Positions 41,240-50,795 of a stretch of DNA of 64,000 bases are shown here, piece after piece. A program made the translations under genes and the position numbers. Every line of letters begins with the position of its first letter. Position 1 is the stretch's first letter. The stretch comes from G965216255 sp965216255 (GTDB lineage Bacteria > Bacteroidota > Rhodothermia > Rhodothermales > Bin80): positions 4,402,001 to 4,466,000 of the forward strand of contig OZ244148.1 in assembly GCA_965216255.1 (NCBI GenBank). Reading direction: 5' to 3'. The notes below the pieces were generated by a model that saw only the letters and a program-made list of their open reading frames with translations, did no database searches and was not told the DNA's origin.

Positions 41240-42709
41240 TCAATCCTTGATCCTGGCATCGAGACTGGCAAGGAGGCGCTGATGTAGTCCACCGAAACTT
41301 CCGTTACTCATGAGCAGCATGATATCGCCAGAGGAAGCATGACCCATCAGCTCAAGAAGTAGCGAATCTGTATGCTCGAAGACGAAAGCGGGTGTCCCCC
41401 GCGCGTCAATTCCGCTGGCTACCTGCTCCGCATCCATGAATGCGTGGGCTTCGTCATTGTGGCGAAAGGGGGGAGCGCAGAGGAAGGCAAGATCCGCGTC
41501 ATCAAACGCCATCGTATAGGGTCTTTCAAACACTTTGCGCCTGCTTGAATTGCTGCGCGGCTCGAAGATTGCGACAAGCCGGCGCGCCGGCCAGCGTTCG
41601 CGCACCGACCGAATGGTGGCCCGGACGGCGGTAGGGTGGTGCGCAAAATCGTCGACTACGGTTATCCCTGCGATCGTGCCCAGGACTTCCTGGCGCCGCT
41701 TCATGCCGGCGAAGCAGGCCAGTCCCGCGGATACGTCTTGGGCCCCGGAATGCAGGGCCACAGCGCAGGCTGCGAGTGCATTGAGCAGGTTGTGCCTGCC
41801 ACTCATGGGAAGCACCATGCCCGGGTATTCACGACCGTTGGCGATGAGCGTAAACTCTTGGCCTTCTGGCCCCGCTACGATGTCGCGGGCGGTGACGTCA
41901 GCCCCGGGCACGAGCCCGTACACCAAGGTTTGTGCCCGGGCGTAGGCCTGCAGGCCTCGTACTTCCATGTCGTCGCCGCACAATACAAGTAGTCCTTCCG
42001 GATCGACGAGAGCCGCAAACCGCCGGAAAGCGTCCCGGTATTGCTCCCAGTCTTCATAGATGTCCGCGTGGTCAAATTCCATTGACGTAATGATGGCAGT
42101 TCTGGGACGATAGTGCATGAATTTTGGGCGCTTGTCGAAGTACGCACTGTCGTACTCATCGCCCTCGACGACAAAATGCCTGCCTGTTCCGATGCCATAG
42201 CTCTCCTCCAAAGTGGAAAGAACGCCGCCGATCAAGAATCCCGGATCGAGGCCCGCAGTGCGCAAGAGATGCACGAGAAGGCCGGTTGTCGTGGTCTTGC
42301 CGTGCGTGCCGGCCACCACCACGGAATGGCGCCCCCGCAGAAAGAAGTGGGCTAGCGCTTCCGGCAGGGACAGTTGCGCCACATTTCGCTCTCTTGCCGC
42401 TGCCGCTTCCACGTGCGTTGGAACACAGGCGTTACCGACAATGACGAGGTCAGGGGTACAGCTAAGGTGTGCCGCATCGTATCCGTTGTGCACCGCGATC
42501 CCCATGGCTGCAAGCCGCGTGCTCATGGGCGGATACGCTGCGGCGTCGGAGCCACTTACGGCGTAGCCGGCCTGCTGCAGTAGGCCGGCAAGGGAGCCCA
42601 TGCCGGTACCGCAGATCCCGATCAGGTACACCTCTCGGATGTGCTCTGGGGGCGCCGGCCGGTCAAATATGCGCAGGTGGCTGTCGGGAAATTCAGAAAG
42701 CTCCTGCAT
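41240..42709 (-). CDS. mpl: Mpl, UDP-MurNAc:tripeptide ligase (murein recycling)
   Basis: 489 residues. It has the Mur-ligase order: N-terminal dinucleotide-like fold (VYLIGICGTGMGSLAGLLQQ, GSDAAAYPPMST), ATP loop VVAGTHGKTTTTGLL, EGDEYDSAYFDKRPKFMHYRP, ITSMEFDHADIYEDW, and C-terminal domain GMKRRQEVLG, VVDDFAHHPTAVRATI, FEPRSNSSRR. DEYDxAYFDKRxKFxHYRP and the YPPMST start distinguish Mpl from MurC. Mpl attaches L-Ala-gamma-D-Glu-meso-DAP tripeptide to UDP-MurNAc in the cytoplasm. The ATG is 6 nt after the RND gene's stop, so it is last in the efflux operon, an unusual neighbour for a recycling enzyme. Confidence 0.95.
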   Translation of the reverse strand: MQELSEFPDSHLRIFDRPAPPEHIREVYLIGICGTGMGSLAGLLQQAGYAVSGSDAAAYPPMSTRLAAMGIAVHNGYDAAHLSCTPDLVIVGNACVPTHVEAAAARERNVAQLSLPEALAHFFLRGRHSVVVAGTHGKTTTTGLLVHLLRTAGLDPGFLIGGVLSTLEESYGIGTGRHFVVEGDEYDSAYFDKRPKFMHYRPRTAIITSMEFDHADIYEDWEQYRDAFRRFAALVDPEGLLVLCGDDMEVRGLQAYARAQTLVYGLVPGADVTARDIVAGPEGQEFTLIANGREYPGMVLPMSGRHNLLNALAACAVALHSGAQDVSAGLACFAGMKRRQEVLGTIAGITVVDDFAHHPTAVRATIRSVRERWPARRLVAIFEPRSNSSRRKVFERPYTMAFDDADLAFLCAPPFRHNDEAHAFMDAEQVASGIDARGTPAFVFEHTDSLLLELMGHASSGDIMLLMSNGSFGGLHQRLLASLDARIKD

Positions 42710-42715
42710 GGAAGA

Positions 42716-45700
42716 CTAAGTACCGGTGGCCACAGGCACTTTGGCTTCCTTGGCGCGCCGCAGAGCGACGCCAAGGCGCACACCGAGCGAGTCAAAAGCC
42801 GAATACATGACCGGGACGATGACCAGCGTTAAGAAGGTGGCGAACAGAAGCCCGCTTATGATGGCCGTTCCCATTGCGCCCCAGAATTGGGTGTTTTCCG
42901 AGCCGAGCTGAAAATTTGGCGCAAAGTCCGTTAGCAGCCCCACGAAGTCAATGTTGATGCCGAAAGTCAGCGGTACGAGCCCGATCACGGTGGTCAGTAC
43001 CGTAAGCACTACAGGACGCAGGCGTGTAGCGCCACCATCGACAATTGCCGCGAGTTTGTTGTATCCGCGGTCCCGGAGCTGATTGATATAGTCGATGAGC
43101 ACAATGTTGTTGTTGACCACGATGCCAGCCAGGCTGATAACGCCGATAAAGGTCATCAGTCCGAAGGGAGTACGGGTGAGCGTTAGACCTAGCAGTACGC
43201 CAATCAGGCTCAGTCCCACCGCGATCATGATGATCAACGGTGCACTTACGCTGTTGAACTGCGCAATCATGATCATGAAGATGCCTGCAACACCGATGAG
43301 CAGTGCCGTAAACAGGAAGCCGAAAGCTTCTGCCTGCTCCTCATTCTCTCCCGTATAGGCCAGGGCGTAGCCCGGACGCAGGCTCCCTTCGTACTCGGCC
43401 AGCAATTGCTGCACCTGAGCCAGTACGGCGGCTCCGTTGTATCCGGGTGCGATGTTCCCCGTTACCGTAGAGACGCGCTCAAGGTCAAGTCTCGTCACAG
43501 ACCCGAGGCCTCCGACAACCTCGAATTCCGCTACGGCCGTTATGGGTATTTGCACGCCTTCGTCCTCTATCGTGAGCTGCTCGATGCTTTCCAGGCTCTC
43601 GCGCTGCGCTTCGCTCAGGCGCACAACAATATCGTATTCATCCTTGCCTGTTCGGTATTTGCTGGCCTCCACGCCGTTAATGGCCGAGCGTACCGTGCTG
43701 GCGATCTCCTGTGTACTAATACCAAAACGCGCGGCCCGCTCGCGGTCTATGTTAACGCGCAATTCAGGACGCCCCGTGTTCAGGTTGTCGTTGATGTCTA
43801 CCAGACCTGGGATCGTACCCGCACTTACCGCATCAAGCAGAAGGGTCTTGATCTCACCCGTGATGCGGGCGATGACAGCGAAGTCTTCGCCTGTGATTTC
43901 GATGTTGACGGGTGCCCCCACTGGTGGTCCCGGGTTGTCCTTCTCGAAATCCATGGAGATACCGGGAATGCCCTGCAGCCGGTCACGCAGGCGTGACATC
44001 GTGTTACGGCTGGATTCAGGGCGGTCGGCATAGTCGACCATGTTGAGTGTCACTATCGAATTCTCCGACCCGGGAGCTCCTCCGCCGAAGAAGATGTCGC
44101 CACCGGTACCCACATTGACCAGGATGTTCTTAACATTGCTGCCGTCATGGGCATTGCCGTCCAAGAGGGCATCGACACGCTCCTGCGCCTCCGTGGTAAC
44201 CCGGTTCGTCTCATCTACGTTAGTGCCGAGGGGAGCCTTCAGAGAAATATTGACAAGCGTCGGATCCGTGTCAGGAAAGAACTCCACGCCGGTAGGAGCC
44301 GCGGCAAAGAGACCGAAAATGGAAAAGAGGCCGCCGAGCGTCACAGTAATCAGACGGGCACGATTGTCCGTTAATAGCAGGTGCCGCCGGCGCCGGAAGA
44401 GTCGCCCATTGAACAGCATCCCGCAACCGCCGATCACTACGACGCCGACTGGCAGCATGACGAGCATTGCCATGGTAGCGGGCCCCACGGCACGCACCAG
44501 GGACATGAGGGTTAGCACGGCCACTACGATAACACCAAAGGCCAGCCCTGCCTTGGCGCTCGTCTTGCCGCCAAGATAAACTGTTTCCATCATATGCAGG
44601 ATGATGCCGGCGAGGCCAGCGGTCAGCAACAGCCCCCCCGGCAACAGCATGGTCAGGCCTGCCGTGAGACCGAGCAAGCCTGCGGCCAGGCCCCCTGCAA
44701 GAAGCAAAAGGATGCCGAGAGTAAACGCACCGAGGGCAAAGCAATTACGAAAAAAGGCGTTCTTGGTACGAATAACAAGGATGATTGCCAAGGAGATGGC
44801 TGCTAACATGGCAGGACCACCCACCATCATCAGTCCCGGAATCTGAAGGTCTATGGAGGTGCCCACCGCGAGGCAGCCCGCAACAGCCGCGATCACCGTG
44901 GCAAGCCATAATGCGCGGTGCTTCATTACCGGTTCGCGGTCGGTATAGTCCCGTGTTAGCATGAACCGCAGAAATACCTTGTAGTGGGTCAGCAGCCGGG
45001 GCAGCGCCGTCCTTACGAATCCCCGCGCGATCGGGCTAAATATGCGTGTATTGATCAGGTATAGCATTGGGATGGCCACCAGCAGCACGACGAGGGTCCG
45101 CCAGTTGGCAATGCCCAGGAGCACAGTAATGAGGATGACCACGGCCGCGGTCATCCGGCGAAAGAAGAGAGGCCGCCGGCCTACTTTCTCATCGTCCAGC
45201 CGCATGAAGAAGCCGGTGATGACGGGATTGATGATGATTGCAATGAAGAGGGAGCACGTCAGCGTGATTATGAGCGTCAGAGGCAGGTAGCTCATGAACT
45301 TGCCTGTGACTCCCGGCCAAAAGAGCATGGGAATGAAGGCGGCTACGGTCGTGGCCGTGGAGGCAACCACGGCACCGCCGACTTCTGCGGTCCCGCGCCG
45401 CGCCGCTTCCCATCTGGAATGGCCCATTTCCCGGAAGCGATAAATGTTCTCCACAATCACCACGGCGTTGTCAACCAGCATGCCGAGGGCGATGATGAGT
45501 GAGAACAGGATCACAAAGTTGAGCTCCTGGCCAAGGGTCTGGAAAACGATGAAAGACAGCAACATGGAAAGCGGGATGGCGATGCCCACCAGAGCCGCGT
45601 TTCTGACGCCCAGGAAGAAAAGCAGCACCAGCACGACGAATATGAGTCCACTTATGATGTTGTTTTCCAGATCCTTGACAAAATTCAGGACCTGCTCGCT

Positions 45701-46714
45701 CATGTCTCCCGTGACGACAACCCTCGTTCCGCTTGGCAGCAGGAAGCCGTCCAATACCCGTTGCACCTCGTCTGCCGTAATCAGGATGTTGGCACCCGAA
45801 CGCTTCTTAACGTTGAGCGTAACGACCGGGTTAGTGGCGGCGTCCGCCTCTGGCAACCGGATCAGCCGGTTGTCTTCTTCCACCTGCAGGACACGGAGCC
45901 GGGCATAGGAGGCGCGGTCTCTGTACCCGAATTCAACATCGGCGACGTCCCGCATGTACACCGGGCGGCCGTTCGGGCTTGCAATGATAAGACTGCTGAT
46001 CTCCTTCTCGGGATCTTCGAATTCCCCATTGACCCGCACCAGATAATCCAGCCGGTCCACATTCAGGGATCCACCTGGGATGTTCGTGTTTTCACGCTGG
46101 ATGGTTTCGACAACGTCCTCAAAGGCCAGGTTATAGCCCTGCAGGGCGTGGATGTCTACCGCTACCTGTACCTCGCGCTCCAGTCCCCCGATAACCGGTA
46201 CATCCAGTATATTGGGTATCGCCTCCAATTCTTCCGCAAGATCTTCCGCAACCTGCTTGAGCCGGGCCAGAGAGTAGGGCGCCGACAGGTTAATATTCAT
46301 GATGGGGAATTCCTGCAGGTCGATTTCGCTGACGAGCGGTTCTTCCACGTCGTCCGGGAGCTCGGACTTTGCCACATCTACCTTGTCGCGAACCTTCTGG
46401 AAGGCCTCATCCATGGAAACATCGGGATCGAATTCGATGATTACCGATGAGACGCCTTCCACGGAGGTGGATCGAATCTCCTTGATACCGTTGATCGCCT
46501 GTATTTCCCGCTCGATCGGTTCCGTCAGGAGAGACTCAATGTCATCCGGACTGGCCCCGGGATAAATGGTGGTGATAATTATGTTGGGGATCTCTATGGA
46601 AGGGAAGGACTCTTTAGGAATGGTAACATAGCTGGCAAGCCCGCCCAGCACGAGCATTACCGTTAGCACGGCAATGCTGGGCCGGTACTGAATGGCAAGA
46701 TCAGTAATCTTCAT
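42716..46714 (-). CDS. RND efflux permease with extra membrane segment
   Basis: 1,332 residues against about 1,050 for AcrB/HAE1 relatives. N-terminal TM1 (SIAVLTVMLVLGGLASYVTIP) and porter domain (PGASPDDIESLLTEPIE, PNILDVPVIGG) are normal. TM2-6 include GMLVDNAVVIVENIYRFRE with the proton-relay Asp. Between TM6 (~residue 500) and TM7 (~785) lie about 275 additional residues with roughly seven to nine hydrophobic helices (for example LGILLLLAGGLAAGLLGLTA, LTLMSLVRAVGPATMAMLVM). The second half resumes with EFFPDTDPTLVNISLKAPLG and ends with a complete TM8-12 set (GVISLAGIVVNNNIVLIDYI). It is the third gene of tolC-adaptor-RND-mpl. Confidence 0.92.
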   Translation of the reverse strand: MKITDLAIQYRPSIAVLTVMLVLGGLASYVTIPKESFPSIEIPNIIITTIYPGASPDDIESLLTEPIEREIQAINGIKEIRSTSVEGVSSVIIEFDPDVSMDEAFQKVRDKVDVAKSELPDDVEEPLVSEIDLQEFPIMNINLSAPYSLARLKQVAEDLAEELEAIPNILDVPVIGGLEREVQVAVDIHALQGYNLAFEDVVETIQRENTNIPGGSLNVDRLDYLVRVNGEFEDPEKEISSLIIASPNGRPVYMRDVADVEFGYRDRASYARLRVLQVEEDNRLIRLPEADAATNPVVTLNVKKRSGANILITADEVQRVLDGFLLPSGTRVVVTGDMSEQVLNFVKDLENNIISGLIFVVLVLLFFLGVRNAALVGIAIPLSMLLSFIVFQTLGQELNFVILFSLIIALGMLVDNAVVIVENIYRFREMGHSRWEAARRGTAEVGGAVVASTATTVAAFIPMLFWPGVTGKFMSYLPLTLIITLTCSLFIAIIINPVITGFFMRLDDEKVGRRPLFFRRMTAAVVILITVLLGIANWRTLVVLLVAIPMLYLINTRIFSPIARGFVRTALPRLLTHYKVFLRFMLTRDYTDREPVMKHRALWLATVIAAVAGCLAVGTSIDLQIPGLMMVGGPAMLAAISLAIILVIRTKNAFFRNCFALGAFTLGILLLLAGGLAAGLLGLTAGLTMLLPGGLLLTAGLAGIILHMMETVYLGGKTSAKAGLAFGVIVVAVLTLMSLVRAVGPATMAMLVMLPVGVVVIGGCGMLFNGRLFRRRRHLLLTDNRARLITVTLGGLFSIFGLFAAAPTGVEFFPDTDPTLVNISLKAPLGTNVDETNRVTTEAQERVDALLDGNAHDGSNVKNILVNVGTGGDIFFGGGAPGSENSIVTLNMVDYADRPESSRNTMSRLRDRLQGIPGISMDFEKDNPGPPVGAPVNIEITGEDFAVIARITGEIKTLLLDAVSAGTIPGLVDINDNLNTGRPELRVNIDRERAARFGISTQEIASTVRSAINGVEASKYRTGKDEYDIVVRLSEAQRESLESIEQLTIEDEGVQIPITAVAEFEVVGGLGSVTRLDLERVSTVTGNIAPGYNGAAVLAQVQQLLAEYEGSLRPGYALAYTGENEEQAEAFGFLFTALLIGVAGIFMIMIAQFNSVSAPLIIMIAVGLSLIGVLLGLTLTRTPFGLMTFIGVISLAGIVVNNNIVLIDYINQLRDRGYNKLAAIVDGGATRLRPVVLTVLTTVIGLVPLTFGINIDFVGLLTDFAPNFQLGSENTQFWGAMGTAIISGLLFATFLTLVIVPVMYSAFDSLGVRLGVALRRAKEAKVPVATGT

Positions 46715-46734
46715 GAAAAGCGAGTTCGATCAAC

Positions 46735-47868
46735 CTATTGCTGCGGTATTCCCTGCGCATCGAGTCTGCTGTAGCGTGTATCCACGAATACGGCATCGCC
46801 TTGGGTGAGCGTGTTCTGACCGGCGACCACTATTTCCTCGCCTGCCTGCAGGCCACTGGCCACAAGGACTCGACCAGCATACGAGGCTCCCGTCACGATG
46901 GGCATGCGCGCCGCGATTGGTCCCGATTCACCTTGCCGTACGACAAAGACGCTGCTACCTGCCTCATCCCGCAGGATGGCCACCCGTGGCACCACGAGCA
47001 CGCTATCTATGCGCTCGCGGGAAACGGCGGCTTCTACGATCATTTCGGGTTTGAGCCTTCGGTCGCTATTGTCCACTTCGGCCTCCACGGTGAAGGTTCG
47101 GTTGCTGGGGTTGATCGTGCTGCCGGCGAAGGTCACCGTGCCGGTCCTGGGTACGCCGCGATAAGCGTCAACCGAGAATCGGATTTCGGTACCCAGTTCG
47201 ATGTCTCCGGCGTAGCGCTCGGGGATTCCGAGCACGACGCGAACCCTGCGGGCGTCCACGATGCGGAGGACGTTGACGCCGGGCGCCACCTGTTCGCCCC
47301 GCTCCACGTACTGCGCTTCGATGCTGCCCGCAAACGGTGCCAGTACTTCGGTGTTATCGAGTTGCTCATGGGCCTGCGTGTGGACTGCTTTGGCGGCACT
47401 AAGGGCCGCGTCTGCCTGCTGCAGCTGGGCAAGCAGCCCGTGGTATTCCAGGGCACTGATGATGGAGTCCTGAAAGAGCGGCTCCTGGCGGCCAAAGTTG
47501 TCGCGCGCGAGGTCTGCCGCGGAGCGCGCCGTCGCAATATTGGCTTCGGCCTGCTCCAGGGTCGCACTTGCGAATCCCTGGTCAAGGCGCGCAACAACCT
47601 CGCCTTCCCGGACGAGCTTGCCGAGCGGTACAAGGCTCTCTACGGTACCGCTGCTCCGGGCTGAGAGGGTGGCATCGTGGATGGCTTCGACACTCCCGGT
47701 TACTTCAATGACATCCTCGAAGACGTCCGGTGTCAGTAGGAGCGTTTCCACGCGCAGTCCGATTGGGGCGCTCGCAGGTGCTTCCGCTGGTACACTGCGC
47801 CCGTCCGCTCCGCCACAGCCGGCAGTGATAATGAGAAGGGCTAGGGGGCCCAGTCGCGACGTAATCAT
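46735..47868 (-). CDS. RND periplasmic adaptor (membrane fusion) lipoprotein
   Basis: 377 residues from the ATG at 47868, chosen because it gives a lipoprotein signal (LALLIITAGCGG) and avoids overlap with the upstream gene. Domains in order: beta-barrel/lipoyl start (VTGSVEAIHDATLSARSSG, LVREGEVVARLD), alpha-helical hairpin (LEQAEANIATARSAADLARDNF, ALSAAKAVHTQAHEQLDN), lipoyl return (VLAPFAGSIEAQYVERGEQV), barrel (VRVVLGIPERYAGDIELG), membrane-proximal domain (VVPRVAILRDEAGSSVFVV, VASGLQAGEEIVVAGQN). It bridges the RND pump and the TolC-like channel. It lies 16 nt after tolC and 20 nt before the RND gene. Confidence 0.94.
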   Translation of the reverse strand: MITSRLGPLALLIITAGCGGADGRSVPAEAPASAPIGLRVETLLLTPDVFEDVIEVTGSVEAIHDATLSARSSGTVESLVPLGKLVREGEVVARLDQGFASATLEQAEANIATARSAADLARDNFGRQEPLFQDSIISALEYHGLLAQLQQADAALSAAKAVHTQAHEQLDNTEVLAPFAGSIEAQYVERGEQVAPGVNVLRIVDARRVRVVLGIPERYAGDIELGTEIRFSVDAYRGVPRTGTVTFAGSTINPSNRTFTVEAEVDNSDRRLKPEMIVEAAVSRERIDSVLVVPRVAILRDEAGSSVFVVRQGESGPIAARMPIVTGASYAGRVLVASGLQAGEEIVVAGQNTLTQGDAVFVDTRYSRLDAQGIPQQ

Positions 47869-47884
47869 GGGTAGTCTGTGAAGG

Positions 47885-49483
47885 TTACGGCACTGGCACG
47901 CCGGCACTGGTCAAACGAATATCTGCCTGGTGTTCCAGGGGCACGCCAATGGCCGTTTCGTACGCACTGCGCGCCACCAAGAAGTCGTAAACGGCCTGGA
48001 GGTAATTAATGCGGCTCTGATCCAGCTGGTGCGATGCGTCACGCTCTTCCAGCGGTGTGGCCACGCCTTCGACCAATCGTGTGCTGGCAAACGAGTAGTT
48101 GAGTTCGGCATTCTCCACATTTCGGCCCTGGCTCAGGATCTGCTCCCGCGCACTGCGCAAATTGCGCAGTGCCGTGGCCACTTCGATATGGACGCCCTGC
48201 CGGAGCTGGATAAGCTGGATCTGGGCCCGATCCATCTCGATGCGTCGCAGCTGGCGCATGGAAGCCTGGGCAAGCCCGTTGAAGATGGTCCAGGAGAGGC
48301 GTAGTCCCACATTAACCGACGACTGCCAGTAGGACCGGCTGAAGAAGTCGTTGCGGCCCTGGGAAAAGCGAAACGGGCTTTCCGGGTCCGATATCGTGAA
48401 TGTCCGCAAGTCTGGGATGCGGCCCGAATAGCTGAAGTTGGCAAAGGCGGAAAGTTTGGGAAAGCGATCCAGCTCGGCGGCGCGGAGTGCGGCCGACTGC
48501 AAGTCGTACGTTAGCCTTGCCTGATCCAGATCCGGCCGCCGGGCCAGCGCGGTTTGGAAGGCATCGCCTGTCGAGACCGTGACGAAGGCGCTGGCGTCCG
48601 CTACCTCTAGCTCGCCGCGCAGGCGCACCTCTTGCTCAATGGATATTCCGAGGACAAATTTGAGGTTGTCACGGGCTGTGAGCGCCTGATTCTGCTGTTG
48701 TACCAGCCGTGTCTCCAGGTTGGCCAACTGGACCTCGGCGCTAAGGCGCAGCGCCTTGGGCGCCACGCCCTGTGCCACGCGGCGGCTCATTTCGCCGTGG
48801 GTGCGCCGGGTACGGATCACGCTTTCTGCGGCAACAACGGCCTGCTCCTGCGTAAGAAGAGTCTGATAAAATGCCCGGCGCACTTCGTCGACAACCAGCT
48901 GTTCCGTGCGTTCCAGGCTGCGTCTGCTTGCTTCCTTAACCAGACGAGCGACCTTCAAGCCCTTGATCACGGCCGCGTCCGCCAAGGTCTGGGTAACACT
49001 CACGGTATTCTGAAACTGATTGGCGACAGAAAAAGGATTGTCGCTGCCTCCTTCGAGCATGATATCGGCAGCACGCAGGCCGGCTCCCTGCCGAAACAGG
49101 AATTCTTCCAGCGTAATGGGAACGGTAGCATGATCCGTATCCGTGCGGGCTTCTTCGTTGTAGGCTAGCCAGCCCAGGGCGCTGAATCCGTAAAAGAAGT
49201 CACCCGCGGCGCTGCCGGCGAAGGGGTTTGCTTCCTTCAGGTTGCGTGTATAACCGCTGCTGGCGGTGATGTCGGGCAGTGCGGCGCTGATGGCCGACCG
49301 AATCTGGCTGGCGGATTCCTCGAGGTCAAGGCGTGCGGCGCGCAGTGCGTAGTTGTTCGCGAGTGCAATCTGGATGGCTTCATCCAGCGTAAGCGTAATG
49401 GTCGAGGCCTCTTGCGCTGCCGCGGGGCGCCAGGATAGGGCTACGGGCAGCACCAATAATGAAAGACCAATGCGGTACTTCAT
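47885..49483 (-). CDS. TolC-family outer-membrane efflux channel
   Basis: 532 residues from the ATG at 49483, where a signal peptide begins (GLSLLVLPVALSWRPAAAQE); the open frame extends 90 codons upstream without a plausible start. Two OEP repeats are visible: LTLDEAIQIALANNYALRAARLDLEES at ~30 and a second start near ALARRPDLDQARLTYDLQSAALRAAE at ~320. Long coiled-coil helices (VEVQLANLETRLVQQQNQAL-type, RSAREQILSQGRNVENAEL) and VGLRLSWTIFNGLAQ are typical. The middle carries a longer-than-usual loop (FAGSAAGDFFYGFSALGWLA to MLEGGSDNP). It is first in the operon with the adaptor and RND pump. Confidence 0.93.
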   Translation of the reverse strand: MKYRIGLSLLVLPVALSWRPAAAQEASTITLTLDEAIQIALANNYALRAARLDLEESASQIRSAISAALPDITASSGYTRNLKEANPFAGSAAGDFFYGFSALGWLAYNEEARTDTDHATVPITLEEFLFRQGAGLRAADIMLEGGSDNPFSVANQFQNTVSVTQTLADAAVIKGLKVARLVKEASRRSLERTEQLVVDEVRRAFYQTLLTQEQAVVAAESVIRTRRTHGEMSRRVAQGVAPKALRLSAEVQLANLETRLVQQQNQALTARDNLKFVLGISIEQEVRLRGELEVADASAFVTVSTGDAFQTALARRPDLDQARLTYDLQSAALRAAELDRFPKLSAFANFSYSGRIPDLRTFTISDPESPFRFSQGRNDFFSRSYWQSSVNVGLRLSWTIFNGLAQASMRQLRRIEMDRAQIQLIQLRQGVHIEVATALRNLRSAREQILSQGRNVENAELNYSFASTRLVEGVATPLEERDASHQLDQSRINYLQAVYDFLVARSAYETAIGVPLEHQADIRLTSAGVPVP

Positions 49484-49587
49484 CCCAGCAGAACTAGATT
49501 TGGGCAATCCATTATTACGCCGCGGATTCGGGATTGTTGTAGATGCAGCAAGAATGCCTTGGCCGTTGCCGGCATGGAGTGCAGGTC

Positions 49588-50664
49588 CTAAACGTAATCC
49601 TCCCACCGGTGGGCCCGCATGTAGTCCACCACATTTCTCACTTGCTGGGCGCTTTCCCGGTGACAGACGAGCACCGCATCTTCCGTATCCACGACGATGA
49701 CGTCGTGCATGCCCACGCATACAATAAGGCGGGAATTGGCCCGCACATGGCACCGAATGGAATTGTGCACCACTGCGGGTCCCTGCAGCACATTGCCGTG
49801 CCGGTCCTTTTTGCTAAGGTCGTAGACCGCGCGCCAGTCACCAATATCACTCCATCCGAATGAGCCGGGCACCACGAAGACGCTATCTGCTTTCTCCATT
49901 ACCCCGTAATCGATGGAGATGCGAGGGCTTTTTTGGTAGGCTGCCGTAACCGCCGCCGCCTCGTCAGGCGTATCCAGGCTGGGCGAGATGCCCATAAAGG
50001 CTTCGTAGGCCTTGGGCAGGTGCTGCTGCATTTGATCTAGAATCGTAGCCGCCCGCCAGACGAAAATGCCGCTATTCCAGAGGAAGTCTCCCGAGTCCAG
50101 AAATCGCTTCGCAGTAGCAATATTGGGCTTTTCAGCGAAGGTGCGCACGGGATAAGCGCGAAGCTCTTCGCCTGTGCGCTCTGGTGTGTCCTCGAACTGG
50201 ACATACCCGTAGCCGGTCTCGGGATGCGTAGGTTTGATGCCAATGGTTACGAGGGCATTGCTCTGGCGCGCGGCCTCTATGGCGACGCGCAGTACCCTAT
50301 GGAATGCCGGTACGTCCTGAACAAGGTGATCGGCCGGAAGGGCTATCATGATGGCGTCCTTGTCGATGGCCAGCAGTCGCACGGCCGCGTAGGCAATGCA
50401 CGGCGCGGTGTTACGGCTGATGGGCTCAGCCAGTACATGGCGCCCCGGCAGCTCCGGCAGTTGGCTGCGCGTCAGGTCAACGTAGCGTTCGTGGGTGACG
50501 ACGAACGTGCGCTCCACGGGCACGAGGGGCTCCATGCGCGAGCGCGTATTCTGTAGCAGTGTGGCCTCTTCAAAGACGTTCAAAAACTGCTTGGGCGAAG
50601 CTTCCCGGCTTCGCGGCCAGAAACGGCTGCCTATGCCGCCGGCCATTATGACACTGTATACCAT
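49588..50664 (-). CDS. manC: Mannose-1-phosphate guanylyltransferase
   Basis: 358 residues from the ATG at 50664, giving the family start MVYSVIMAGGIGSRFWPRSR with the GGxGxRxWPxSR nucleotide-binding loop. Further marks: SPKQFLNVFEEATLLQNTRSR, EPISRNTAPCIAYAAVRL, DHLVQDVPAFHRVLRVA, GYGYVQFEDTPE, FAEKPNIATAKRFLDSGDFLWNSGIFVW, FGWSDIGDWRAVYDL. The enzyme makes GDP-mannose from Man-1-P and GTP in the cytoplasm. It is single-domain, without the PMI C-terminal fusion. It diverges from the dehydrogenase gene at 50796 across 131 bp and lies 104 nt upstream of the tolC-like gene. Confidence 0.94.
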   Translation of the reverse strand: MVYSVIMAGGIGSRFWPRSREASPKQFLNVFEEATLLQNTRSRMEPLVPVERTFVVTHERYVDLTRSQLPELPGRHVLAEPISRNTAPCIAYAAVRLLAIDKDAIMIALPADHLVQDVPAFHRVLRVAIEAARQSNALVTIGIKPTHPETGYGYVQFEDTPERTGEELRAYPVRTFAEKPNIATAKRFLDSGDFLWNSGIFVWRAATILDQMQQHLPKAYEAFMGISPSLDTPDEAAAVTAAYQKSPRISIDYGVMEKADSVFVVPGSFGWSDIGDWRAVYDLSKKDRHGNVLQGPAVVHNSIRCHVRANSRLIVCVGMHDVIVVDTEDAVLVCHRESAQQVRNVVDYMRAHRWEDYV

Positions 50665-50795
50665 GGAGGGCGTATATGGCGATAGCAAAGCATTCATACG
50701 CGCAAACCGCACCGATTATGCCGGGATGGGCGCTTGCCCGTCCGCTCGGAATTGAATATCGTTGCAATCCATGCTGTTACAGCCCACGGGAGGTC
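50665..50795. promoter_or_regulatory. Divergent intergenic promoter region, manC / ugd
   Basis: 131 bp between two divergent start codons must hold both promoters. GGGAGG at 50787-50792 is a good ribosome binding site just before the ATG at 50796. No -10/-35 or -33/-7 boxes could be assigned with confidence. Confidence 0.5.
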
